Shown in pieces: positions 10,729 through 22,806 of a stretch of DNA of 64,000 nucleotides. The notes under the pieces were generated by a model. It was not told where the DNA came from and did no database searches. It saw nothing but the letters and a program-made list of their open reading frames with translations. The translations under genes were made by a program, and so were the position numbers. How positions within the stretch are numbered: position 1 is the first letter of the stretch; each line of letters begins with the position of its first letter. Origin of the DNA: Gordionus sp. m RMFG-2023 (Eukaryota; Nematomorpha; Gordioida; Chordodea; Parachordodidae); the NCBI RefSeq assembly GCF_954871325.1, contig NC_088779.1, positions 25,158,869 through 25,222,868 on the forward strand, written 5' to 3'.

Positions 10729-12910
10729 GCGGGCGATATATAAAAAAGATGCTGTTTACTACTTCCAGACATAAAATACATATTTTAATATGTTAATTTA
10801 TAAATGATATCAGTATACTTATCCAAAATGTTGACGCGTATATAAAAATTGTTGACTTTTTGCAGGCCTAATTAAATTGTTTAAGGGGATGTTAAAAAAC
10901 GCGTTTTTGACCTTGAATTTATAAATAATAAATTTACTAATAAAAACATAATTTCTATATTAAAAATTATAACTTTTTATGGAGATTCTTTCATATTTAT
11001 ACATATCCAATTTGATATATATTTATTTCATTTTTAAAATTTAAGGTTTTTTTTGTGAAAAATAAAATATCATTTATGGTAAAAAAAATGTCGTTTTTCG
11101 ACTTTAAATTTAAAAATAAGGTATTCAACTAATAAAAAAATGATTTAAAAAAAATGATTTTTTTATTAAAAATTTATTCATATTTTTGCTATCCAGATAT
11201 TTTTTATCATTGAGCACCGTTACACATTTTTGACCATATTATTGTTTTTATATTATTATTTACACCGAAGAACTTCAAAAACATAGATTGTTGATCTATT
11301 CGAAAAGTTGCATCCAACATAAATGAAATTTGTTTAATCACGAAGACTGGATGACGAACTCTTGCTCGTGTACTCAATTATTTAAAAAAATATAATTTTA
11401 AATGCTTAATAGTTTTATACATCTCCAAATGAGGCGAAATTCTATTAGGTTAAAAAAGGAAGCCTGGAAGAATGTCAAAGGCTTAAAAAGGCTTTAGTTC
11501 TTCAAAAAACTATCCTCTTAAATAATATTTATCCATTCTTGAAATAAATTATATTAAGTATTTTACCAAAATATTATTAAATATGCTATTTATTATTTGG
11601 TATATATTATGTGATTGTAATTTTTACGAGAAGAATGCCCAAATTTAACATTGCCTCCCCCTCACCCGAATGAGAGCCATAGAGTGATTTGAAAATCAGA
11701 ATAATTATAGCTAATTAAGATGCTATATTCTTAATGGAAATTTTAATAAATTTAATTTATATGTTTTTGTTATTTTCTATAGTCAATCACTATTAGAGGA
11801 AAGACAAATTGAAATAAAAAAATGGACTTTCTTCTTTTTCTAAATAAAAATTTTAATTTATAAATTATAATATTCTGTTATTAATATGGAATTAGAGAAA
11901 TAAAAACTATGATAGATTATATTTAAAAAAAGCGTAAAAATATAGCAATAATTGAAAAGTTTAAAAACACCCTAAATTTTCGGGCGTGACGGGTTGTCTT
12001 TCATGAGCGGACGAGTCGGGTCAAATTTTTTTAGTGGTAGGCTCAAAAGGGCGTAAATTTTTTTTATTTCCAACGTGAGCTGGCGGGTCCTGAAAAAAAA
12101 TTAGGCTCGTGCCTACCTCTATTGCAAATCGAATAGAAAATTCATCCAGACGCGCAATCAATGGAGAGGAAATGGGGAATTCCCTCCCCTTATCGCAAAT
12201 TTGCCTGTCTATTCTGGTAAGTATTATTTTAAACTAATATAACATCCCCCCAAAGAATGTACACAATATATCATTATAAGGAAGAATTTGAAAGAAAAAT
12301 TCGTAAAAGTTAATAATTTTAAAAATAACGACTATAATTCAAAATTTCTTTTAAAAAAAATTTTAATAAAAAAAAATTATTTTTATAAAAATTTAATATA
12401 GCCAAAGGCCTACAAGTAAACCTAAAGATCTCCAATAAAATTTACAGAGAAAAAATATCTAATAGTGTCCTCCCCCCTCCCCTCCCTTAACGAAATCCTG
12501 GATATGCTATAAATATATTAATTAGCTTTGTGCCTCGAAATTATTTTCCTAAATAAATGAACCGACATTTAATATAATTAGTTAGATAAGGGTGAATATA
12601 TAAAAATTCTATTTCGTTAAATATGTAATTGATAAAATCATATTTAAAAAATATATTACGTTAAGTTTTAAATTCGGGATATTTCAAAGTGTTATTTATT
12701 AAACAAAAATTTTGCTTATTTACAAATATAATGATAATAAAAAATTAATTTTTATCAAATATTTACCTTGATACTAGGTGTTCAACTTAAAATAAATAAT
12801 TTTTTAAAAAGCAAATAGCGATTCGAAAAATATTTTTTTAAAACAGGTTTATACACATATTTTTCTTTTATGATAGATTTGAATATTAAATTATAAATTA
12901 CCGAATAGAC
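10729..12910. other. Intergenic region upstream of the LRR gene
   Basis: No gene is seen. The only structured part is the GC-richer block at about 11965-12122, noted separately. The rest is AT-rich with homopolymer runs. A promoter for the LRR gene must lie near its 3' end but I cannot point to one. Confidence 0.5.
11965..12122. repeat. GC-richer repeat with hAT-MITE-like end
   Basis: The block contains GACGGGTTGTC, GAGTCGGGTCAA and GGCGGGTCCTG and ends in GGCTCGTGCCTACCTCTA. Read on the other strand this is a TAGAGGTAGGCACGAGCC terminus, similar to AGAGGTATACGGG at 32697. Such ends are typical of hAT-related MITEs. The element limits are not clear. Confidence 0.4.
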
Positions 12911-15701
12911 ATGTTTTCCTCTTATCTATTCGTATTTTTGTTATGGCAATTAGATTATTTTAATTTTTACCAGCTAAGACAAGATTGTCCACTCCTTCAG
13001 TCAAAACCTTGTCATTGCATCACCAACACGGATGATATCCCCTCTATTATTCTTTCGTACCCAGCTAATAAATACAAAGATATCGAAAATGTCGATGCCA
13101 CGGATGAATTGATAATTGTTTATTGCGAAGATGCCACAGAACAAGAGGTTTTCAAAAAAGATGGTCTAAATATTTTAAAAAATGTAACGGCCAAAGTTCA
13201 AGAAAATGAGATACATATAATACTATTCTTAGAACATATTCGTTTGCCACTTTTAGGAGTTCTTAGCCAAAATTCTAGCAAATCATATTTTGATGGTTTT
13301 AAAAGAATAACTCATTTAATAATCAAAGATTCTGGTATAATGAGTATTCCTAATCATGCTTTATTACCCTTAAATAACAGCTTAGAAGTTTTGACTATCG
13401 TAGAAAAGGATAATGATTTAAATGGGGAAATTTTATTTAATAAAGTTGTGAGCGCCATAAACGGATCTGAAGATAATCTGTTTCCCAAATTATCTTCATT
13501 GCATTTAGAATTCGCGAATTGGAAATCTATTCCTCCTAATTCTTTCAGGAATATAGGTGTAAAATTAAATCATCTTACATTGGGATCGCGGAATATGGAG
13601 ATTATAAACGAAGATTCATTCGTGGGATTGGAGAAGAATTTAAAAATTCTGCACCTACAAAGTGATATGTTAAAAAAAATTCCATGGAAATCATTGGCAA
13701 AATTGAATCAAATCTTGCGCAATTTGACAATCACGAGTGATCACATACAATATTTGAAGGACGAAAACTCTTCTCCATATTCATTCTCGGGATTGGCTTA
13801 TATTAACCTAGAAGAGTCTAAGATAAATTTAATATATTCTAATGCCTTCGAAAAACTGTCTCTCAATCATTCGTTAGAGTATTTAATAATCCGATCCAAT
13901 GGGCTTAAAAATATTGAAAAATATGCCTTTACGGGGCTTCAAAAACTTAAATTCCTCGATCTATCCTATAATGATTTATCAAACATTCACGAAAACATGT
14001 TTACTAATTTAATTCAATTAGATACGCTTGATTTAAGTAATAATAAAATAGCCCTAATACAGGATTCTGATATTTATGCTTTTAAAAGGAGTTTAACCAG
14101 TTTGAAGCTACAAAACAACAAGATAAAGCTTTATCCTTCTAAATTGATAGAGTCTTTAAGCCTACTTAGAGAGTTGATCCTGGCAGATAACAAATTATCG
14201 TCTCTTCCTAACCATTCCCTGGTAAATATGATCAATTTATGTTCCATCGACCTAAGTGGGAATTATTTAGAGCAAATTCCTTACCAAAATTTAAAAAATA
14301 TGAAGAAATTGGAAAATTTGGACCTATCGGGAAACAATTTAAAAATGATTTCCATGATATTTCTTAGTTATTTAGTTAAACTCAAAAAATTCAATTTAAG
14401 AGAAAATAATCTCTCAACAATTGACAATATATCTGATTATATATCCGATAAAACCTTTGGAATAACTCTTAAATTTCTAGGATTAGCAAGTAAAATTTTG
14501 CTGAACATATTTTATCTATAATCTCATTAATATTTTATTTTTTTGATTTGTTTTATAGGTAGGCTAAAATAATTCTTTTCATTGTAGAAGTCATAGACCT
14601 TCATGGGACTTAATTTATTCCCAGGCATCTAGTAAATAAAATTTTAGGCCTTGTCTGGCCCATATTTAATATTAAAAATTTCCCAAGTCCATAATAAGTT
14701 TCAAAAATTTTTCCCAAGTCCATATCCAAAAATTTAATTTATTTGCATTTAATGAAAATAAACAATATTTAAATGTATTTAGGCTCATTTTGTTTACAAT
14801 TCTGAAATTTATTATTATTAGAGGAAATAAATTGCAATATTTTTTAAGTAAATAACTGTTTTATTTTAAATAAACTAAACTAAAATAAACAAATTTGGGC
14901 CCAAGCTTGCTCAAGCACATTAATTTTTTTTACAGAAACTCAGGTCTGGTCCAGGCCCCCTAAGAAAAAATAATATTATGTACGCGGTTTATGGGCCGGG
15001 TATAAGCCTATGAGCCATGGCCAGGCCCATGAAGGTGTCTGAGGAATATAAATAAAATATAATTTAATATAATTATTGATATTTAACTTAATTTTAAAAT
15101 TATCGTAATATTAGTCATTTTAATTTTCATTAAATATGCAAGCATAATATATATATATATTAAAAAAAATTTGTTAAACATATATTTAAATTTTAGAATC
15201 TTATGAAAAAATTGATGTTTTTGGTTAAATATTATATTAAATTATTTAGATAACCTTTGGCACTGTGATTGTCATATAAACAAATTGGTGAAATGGATAA
15301 ATGAAGGGTTCAAAGACCTAACAAGTAATGAACTTCTTATTCAAACCAAAGATCTAAATTTGGCACATTGTTTCACACCGATTAGGTTTAAAGGAATATC
15401 GTTATTCGAATTTCAACACACCGAAGATTGTGACTCGGAAGAACCATCGACTTTAAAAGAATCTACAAGCTCAATGTCTATGACTACAGGTGAATCTTTG
15501 TACAAGATTGATAGAGCCTTGAGATTGGCTGAAAATAGTATGATAATCACAGCTGTTACAATAGCAATCCTTTTGGCTGGTTGCATTATTTTCCTCGTTT
15601 ATATATTTTTTATTTCCAAAAAACCCACTTGCAAAAATAATACCAATCCAACATATCGTCAAAATCCAAATCCTTTTTTAAATCAGACTGTTATTAGATA
15701 A
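12911..15701 (+). CDS. LRR single-pass membrane protein (2 exons)
   Basis: The exons are 12911-14489 and 15250-15701, joined by a GT-AG intron in phase 1; the protein has 676 residues. A hydrophobic start (about residues 4-15) looks like a signal peptide. An LRRNT-like cysteine set follows (DCPLLQSKPCHC and a later VYC). Leucine-rich repeats of the LxxLDLSxNxL type fill most of residues 120-525. The splice creates LANNLWHCDC, the start of an LRRCT cap with four cysteines. A Ser/Thr/Glu-rich stalk leads to a membrane segment at residues 624-648 and a short basic tail of 28 residues. It is probably a cell-surface adhesion or recognition receptor; the ligand is unknown. No TIR or other signalling domain follows, so it is not a Toll receptor. 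The LRRNT spacing recalls arthropod extracellular LRR families. Confidence 0.85.
14560..15050. repeat. Probable repeat inside the LRR gene intron
   Basis: The intron carries GC-richer patches at its edges (GGCCTTGTCTGGCCCATA near 14650 and GGGCCGGGTATAAGCC near 14997) around an AT-rich middle with CCCAAGTCCATA repeated twice. This looks like a decayed insertion, but clear ends are not visible. Confidence 0.35.
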
Positions 15702-15820
15702 TTTAATATCTTTATATATGTAATATAATATCTAGCTATTTGTGTTATGATCGAATAAATGTAAACATACTGTCTATTGTCTATAGTTCATAAACAAAGA
15801 GTAGTTAATTAATGTCTATA

Positions 15821-17572
15821 GTGGGAGATGGGGGGGGGGCTAGGGTTAAATGATCAGAATTTTGCATTTCCATCCCCTAAAAAACACAAATTATAAATTA
15901 TATGCAGTTCATTACCTCATCTACAAAATAAAAAGTGATATAGGTGCAACTTTAGTTCAACCAATAATCAGTGCTGTAGTTCTAAATTTACCAAGGAATC
16001 ACGGTATTACTCTAAAAAAAATAGTAGCAGGCACGCTAAAAGAGGCAAAAAATAGAGGCGAAGTTTTGTTTATACAAAGAGTTGAGGCAAAATATTTTTT
16101 GAATATTTTGTAAAAAATACATTATATTATATTTTATTATAAAAGAGCTATTTAAAATCATTTATAAAAATTATAGATTGTGTTCTAATTAAACTGATAC
16201 CCTTTTTGTTTTAGCAATAAAACTATCAATTCTATTAATTCAATAAAATTTTATGGTTTGAAATAAGGATAAATTTTCTATATTTTCTGCTAATTTCATC
16301 AAATTCTATTAACGGCACAATTTTTCATATATTATCAAAATAAAATTGACTTTTTATCTTTTTATTATGAATATAAATAAATAATTTAATAATATATATA
16401 TTAAAAATAATGTGACAAATTTAATGTCATCGATATCTTTAAAAATTTAAAAATATATAAATATGAATAAAAAATATTCCATATATCTTTTTCTACGTCA
16501 CCGAGATGATTCATTTTCTATATTTTGAAATATGGATCTGAATTTAAATTTCTCATTTTACCTAAAATAGCCTTTGTCTTTTTTAACAAACTTATTAAAG
16601 AACCTCATCCCTTTGATTTTGATTTATCGGGTTTTTATTTTTTTTATATGTTTTCGCTTAAAAATAGCATCCTCTAATTGGTCCTTGAGTATTTTATCAT
16701 TGTATAATTTGGCATAATTCCCATGTTTTAAATTTCGTTTTCAAAATTTCTAATTTACTATGGTCTAATTCTCTACAAAGGAAAATCAGAACAAATTATA
16801 AATTTATATGTAGCCCATCTCTCATTACAAAATACAAAGTGCAGCTCTCTACCTATAATATTTTAGAAGATATAATTAATTCTGTAAAAATTGTCATTTT
16901 CACCATGTTACCCCATACCACACGCAGGGTAAAATGCAATTTTGACATCTATTTATTACTTTTAAATATAAATTAATCAATATAATAAGGGAATATATAT
17001 AAATTATCAAAAATGTGAGTTTGCCCATTTTAAACACTTCATACATTCTTCTCCTTTGCTAATATAATCAAAATTTTTATTCCATATAAACACAAACTAA
17101 TAATTAATGTCTTTTTGCTCAAAAATATTTTTTTATATGGTGTATTTACAATAGAACAATTATTTTAGTAGCTTTAATCAGACGGAACATTTTAACCGTT
17201 TTACCAATAACAGCTCTACTCCAAGATATATATCAAACAAATCTTTATTGGTTGACTTCCAGTTAAGTTATAAGCTTCCAATAAATTTTACTTTATAACT
17301 ATGACTTTAAGGAACATACAAATAATTTTTAAATCATGAACATAAATATATTTTGCTAAACAAAATATACTAGATTAATTTTATAATTTTTGGGTAAAAA
17401 AACAGTTTTATTCGCAGAATATTACAAACTGAGAAGATTTTAAAAAGATGACCATAGGTAAGAAATTAGATATAAAAATACATTTTCACACCAAATTTAA
17501 GTTTTTATGATCGAGAATTAAAAATAAATTTGCGTTAACCTATCCCGTTAATCTCTTTACCCCTATCTCCCC
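15821..17572. mobile_element. DNA element with GGGGAGA-type inverted ends
   Basis: The left end reads GTGGGAGATGGGG followed by GGTTAAATGATC. The right end, on the other strand, reads GGGGAGATAGGGGTAAAGAG. TATA flanks both sides. An internal segment around 15885-15945 is repeated at about 16790-16850 (AAATTATAAATT-ATATG ... ACAAAATA-AAAGTG). The right 190 bp also match, inverted, the sequence at 22281-22480. A short ORF at 15850-16113 (87 aa, VAGTLKEAKNRGE) has no family I recognise. I read this as a non-autonomous DNA transposon or two nested copies. Confidence 0.5.
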
Positions 17573-18234
17573 TATATATATATATAAAATTATTATTATT
17601 AATAATCTTTATCCAAGGATAATCAATAAAGAGGCATCATGATTAAAAAATAACAAATAAATACTGGTTAATCTTAGATCTGTAATGTACAATAATAATC
17701 CTGACCCTTAATATGAATAATAAAGCCAAACTTTGTTAAAATCAGCATGAATAAATTAAAATTCTTTTTACATTTTTTACTCTTATTCTACAAATATTAT
17801 TAATTTTTTGCCCACCCTCCCCCTCTTAAGATTGAAAGTAAATGGATCCTATTCCTACGTAGAAGCTAGCCAGAGTAGATATGGCATTTGGTTCCTTTGT
17901 TTTTCTCCATGAGTTTAGTTTAATTACGCTTGAATAACCTAATTTACCTCACGATACAGTCTAGTTTAATATATTTTTATAAATAATAATTAATACAATT
18001 ATAATATCTATATTATATTATATTGGTATATAAATCGAATATTTGCCATTAAAGATTTACTTTAGTAAAAAATTTATAATCAAATTTAAAAAAAATAATA
18101 ATGCCATATGAGCCGACTATCAAATATTATAAAGCAAAAGTCACAATTTTAAAAATTCATTGACGACATTAGAAATCATATATATAACACCTGATTGCTC
18201 GCTCTCTTTCAAGGCCTAGCTTACCATTGTAATT
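17573..18234. other. Spacer with no gene seen
   Basis: AT-rich sequence. No ORF, RNA gene or repeat boundary is visible. Confidence 0.5.
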
Positions 18235-18237
18235 CCT

Positions 18238-18604
18238 TCACCTTAATTACAAACTGGTTGATAAACCTACCACATCCTATCTTGTATATAGCCAAAGCCA
18301 AAATATATTGAATCTCCTCAATACCACCCACATCTTATGAAATCCCTTCATCTTATCCACAAACCGTTTGATAAGCCTACCACATCTTATGATGTATATG
18401 AAATAGCCTAAGCAAAAATATAATGAATCTCTATAATACTACCCATCAAACAAAATTCCCACTATCATGTCCATTCAAAATATGTCATGCATAATCTTAT
18501 GATGTATATGCAATAGCCAAAGCTAAATATATTGAATCTCTACAATACTACCTATCATACAAAATTTCCACAATCTTGCCCATTCAAAATATTCCATGCA
18601 AATT
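18238..18604. repeat. Imperfect tandem repeats upstream of LINE copy B
   Basis: Three diverged units of roughly 110-145 bp share AACC-TTTGATAA-CCTACCACATC, ATCTTATGATGTATATG and ATATTGAATCTC motifs. They lie about 640 bp upstream of the LINE start codon. They may be promoter-bearing 5' units of that LINE, or simply a local repeat. Confidence 0.55.
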
Positions 18605-19242
18605 TACATCATCAAATAAATACTCCTAGACATGTTACCAATTAAGGTCCACAGAACTTAATATTTATCTTATTTTTGTCAAGATCTTGAACATTCAGAT
18701 ACCTTCTTCGTAATCAGTTAATTTTATTTTTATTATAATATTTTAAATGTAAATCTCTATTTTAAACATTACTCAATCTTATAACCCCTAATATTCATGA
18801 ATCTAGATACTACTAACTCACATTTTTAATAAACCATAATTGCTTATCATAATTGCTTTAACAAACCTCTTTTTTTTTTTTTTCTAAATTTAAATTATAT
18901 ATTTCCAATAACATTGTTTGGAATTTACCAATAAATCATTCTATCATATACCTAACCTTTTTAAATCATATAGTTATTTTGAACTAATTTAACTCTTATA
19001 TTATACATTTATTTATTTATTTCTTTTTCCCTTAATCATAAATTTTCTTTTCATATGCTATTATTTTTTTGAACAAAGTTAATCCTCTCGTTCATTTATA
19101 CAATAAGTTAATTTTTTTATATACCCTAAGACTCAAATTATCCTATGATTCTCTCTACCAGCATTTTAGTATTCTTTTAACTTTTGTCAAACAATTTTTT
19201 TTTTCTATTATTTTCAGCTAAGCTACTATCCAAAGTTACATC

Positions 19243-22028
19243 ATGGTAAACGCTTGTTGCCATGTGTGCTTAAAAATAATTTCACTTAATTTGAATGGCA
19301 CTTTTAGGAAACATGGTTCACCCTCCTGCCTTAATTCCCGAGAATTCCCCCTCCCGTCTCTCCCAAATCCTTCTATTAGATCTCCCCACTCGTATGACCC
19401 TAGTCCTGATTGTCGTTCCCCAAATTCTGTTGATTTATTCCTTACTTCCCTTAAACCCCCAGTTTTATCTAGGATCCCCATAGCTGCCCGAGAGTCGATT
19501 TCAAAATTCCTCACATCTCTTATAAATAATTTGAATTCTGATTTCTCCTCAACCCCTTTATGGTTAGACTTGATCAGTTTTTGTTTCCGAGTTCTAGCTA
19601 AGCCTAAAAATAGAATAAATAATTTATCTGCCTCAATTAAGGAGAAAGTGTCCAATTTTGGAAATTCCATTATTGATGATTTCACCCCTTCTAATTCTTT
19701 AAATCCTAACTCCTTCCGCAGTAAATTGATCTCGGAAAAATTAGATCTTGGTGATATCAGTGGTGCTGCCCGTATTCTAACTTCTGATGATACCATTTCT
19801 CCTATTAATGCTTCTACTTTTCAACAGCTTCTCGAGAAGCATCCACCTGCTTCCCCATTTAACATTCACCCTCTCGGCTCTTCTCCTGCTCCCTTTTCCT
19901 GCGATGAAATTCTCAAGGGCTTGAAGTCCTTTAAGAAAGGGACGACAGGTGGATTAGACGGTTTCAGACCAGGGTTCTTTGTTGATCTAATCCGTTGCAC
20001 TGATAGTGGTTTCATTGACCCTTTGCTTAAATCAGTCACCGAACTTTGTAATAATATCCTCATATGCGAAGTTCCTCTTGATATCCGCCCCATCCTTTTT
20101 GGTGCTCGTCTTGTTTCCTTATCCAAACCGGATGGTGGTGTTAAACCAATAGCCATAGGATCGTTTTTTCGTAGATTAGTAGCCAAGGTCATAGTCAATA
20201 GGATCCGTTCTAAGGCCAGTTCCCTCCTTTTTCCCCCTCAGTTAGGATTTGGAGTCAGGGGCGGATGTGAAGTGGCCTCACATGTAGCTCGCATTTTTAT
20301 AAATACTGAGGCTGAGAAAGTTTTCTGTAAGTTAGATTTCAGAAATGCCTTCAATAGCATTCATAGGAGCTCATTCCTACCCTCCTTCCTACAACATTTT
20401 CCTAAATATTGGAATTTTCTTAATTCTTGCTACGGTTTTCCCTCGTTGCTTAAATTCGGGAAATTTTCCATATTCTCTGAAGAGGGGATCCAGCAAGGTG
20501 ATCCACTAGGTCCCTTGCTATTTACATTAGGTATTCAGGACTTTATAAAAAATTTGAAACCAGATTTCAATTTAGATCTAAATCTATGGTATCTCGACGA
20601 TGGCTCGTTTGGCGGATCTTTACCCAATGTTTTGTCGGCCATCGAGTACGTTGAGTTAGAAGCCTCTAAAATTGGCCTTTCCCTTAATAGGAAGAAATGC
20701 GAAATCTCCTCTCTTAACAACGTGGTTTTTATCCCTCCCCCTGACTTTAAAATTATCTTACACGAGGATCTCTGTCTTTTGGGTTCTCCTATCGGATCCT
20801 CATCTTCCTTCTGTCAAAATTTTTTTGACAATCTGATCCAATCTCTCTTTAACTCTCTTAAGATTCTTCCTCATCTCCCCAAGCATCAGTTCTTTTTCCT
20901 CACAAAAAAATGCTTGTTCTTACCTAAATTCTTACATATCTTTAAATCTTCCCCTGCTTTCCAATATGATCACCTTCTGAAGTCCTTCGATTTAAAATTT
21001 AAACATTTTATCGAATCGCTTTTAGTCCTAAACTTTTCCGACTTTAATTGGTCCTTTGCCTCTATGCCCGCTTTCCGGGGTGGTCTTGGATTTCCCCCCC
21101 CCCCTTTAATGGCAATTGCCAGTTTTCTTTCGTCTCGAATTTCATTTAACGATTCCATCTCCTCGCTTATAGGGTTGAACGATCCCCTTTTAACCTCTGC
21201 CAAACAATCTTGGCTAACTCTAGTTCTTGAAGGATTCGGGCAGCCAGTCTCCAGCCATCTAAAGAGCTTCCTGGTCCCCATGCTTCAATGTGCTTTTGAA
21301 AAACTTTGTTCGTTTGCCGATCTAACTAACCTTCAACTACTCAGAAACGCAAAAAAAATTCTAACGGCCATGAATGGCTAGACGCGATTCCGAGTGGTAA
21401 AAAGGAAACGTTACTCACAAACGACGAGTTCCAAATTGCCATTGGTCATAGGCTAGGTTGTCTTATCCCTTCTGTTGACACCTGTGCGGCATGTAATAAG
21501 CAGGTGGATCTATTCTCTAGACATTGTTTCTCTTGTCTCAAAGTTAGTGGCCGTTTCTTGAGACACGACAACATAAATAGGTTAATCGGCAAATCTTTGA
21601 TTTCGGCCGGTTTCCCCAATAGCTTGGAGCCGTTAGGTCTCCTAAATGAGGATGGTAAGCGTCCCGATGGCTTATCTTTGACATCTTGGCACTGTGGCAA
21701 AAAACTTGTCTGGGATGTCTCTTGCGTTACCTCTTTCCCTGCTAACAGAAACTCTGACCCCTTGGATCTCCAAGAAACTAATAAAATCAACAAATATAGA
21801 TCCCTCATTAATTCTTTTATTTTTATCCCCCTAATTTTTAGCGTTTTGGGGAACCTAGGTCCCCAATCCCAAAAATTCTTAAATCAATTGGGAAAAAAAA
21901 TCTCAATAAGGACAGGGGGGAAAAACGAGTCCCTGTCCCTCAAACAAAAGATACAATTCGAAATCTTAAGAGGGAACTATAAGTGTTTCTTTGAAACACT
22001 CTTTTCCTGCCTAGTTCTATATGTATAA
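19243..22028 (+). mobile_element. Nearly complete LINE with restriction-like endonuclease (copy B)
   Basis: One long frame (19243-21381) starts with a CCHC-like zinc finger (CHVC ... RKHGSPSC). The reverse transcriptase follows: LSKPDGGVKPIAIGS, KLDFRNAFNS, GIQQGDPLGPLL, then WYLDDGSFGG and LSLNRKKCE. The box usually written YADD is YLDD here. After a -1 change of frame at the A8 run 21352-21359, the second part (to 22028) gives a cysteine/histidine cluster (CAACNKQVD ... HCFSC) and GKRPDGLSLTSW ... LVWDVSCV, the RPD...D core of a restriction-like endonuclease. There is no AP endonuclease. The class includes R2, NeSL and related LINEs; the exact clade is not settled. Apart from the frame change it looks intact and could be young. 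Confidence 0.85.
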
Positions 22029-22280
22029 TCATGTTTTTATGATATAATATTTATAATAATTTACTATTTTACATATAGGAAAGTATAAAGAAAATTTTTT
22101 CTGCATTTATTTTTATATTATATTTTTTTAATTTTTTTCCTTTTAAATTTTTCTTCTTCTTTATATCTTTATCCACCTTATATGTAATTATTATAATTAT
22201 ATAATTTACTTTTAATAATTATCGTTCCATACATGTTATATACTATTGTTATATATCTCTTAAAAAATTTTCTCTATGTA
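22029..22280. other. Probable 3' end of LINE copy B and spacer
   Basis: T-rich sequence follows the LINE stop codon. No poly(A) or duplication that would fix the LINE end is obvious. Confidence 0.35.
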
Positions 22281-22480
22281 GGGGAGACCGGGGTAAAGCG
22301 ATTGACGGGGTAACAATGTTAACACGAATAACTTTTAAACCCTTGAGCACAAAGATTTTAAATTTGGTGTGAAGATGAATTTTTATATTTAATAATTTCT
22401 TACCTATGTTCATCTTTTAAAAAACTTACCTGGTTTTATCTATTTTGTCAAAATGTTTTTTACCCAAAAAATATAAAAAT
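22281..22480. repeat. GGGGAGA-type element end
   Basis: It starts GGGGAGACCGGGGTAAAGCG and matches, in inverse orientation, the right end of the element at 15821-17572 over about 190 bp (shared CACCAAATTTAA, CATAGGTAAGAAATT and TTTTTTGGGTAAAA). The other end of this copy is not visible; a poly(A) run follows. Confidence 0.55.
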
Positions 22481-22806
22481 CATTCTCATAAAAAAAAAAA
22501 AAAAAAAATTGAAAATATAATATAATAAATATTATTTTAAAAAATTATTTTTTTATTTGCCGAATTCATGATGAATTTCACTTCTTGCGAATTACTGAAC
22601 GATTATGAATACCTGTCTAACTAGTAAACGAAATGGTAGTAATCCTTTACCTTCATTGGCCAATTTATCCCGCCAATTACTTAATTGCATTAAAAATTCA
22701 TATTAAAAATTCATATTCAAAAAAAATAAAAAAGAATGTCTAGGATTCTAAAAAAATTTTGAATAAATTCTTTTAAATCTCTTTTATTTTAATTTATAGC
22801 TCTTCT

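Noticed and set aside
19236-19796. Minus-strand 186-residue ORF
   Set aside because: Shadow of LINE copy B, whose plus-strand frame carries the zinc finger and polymerase motifs.
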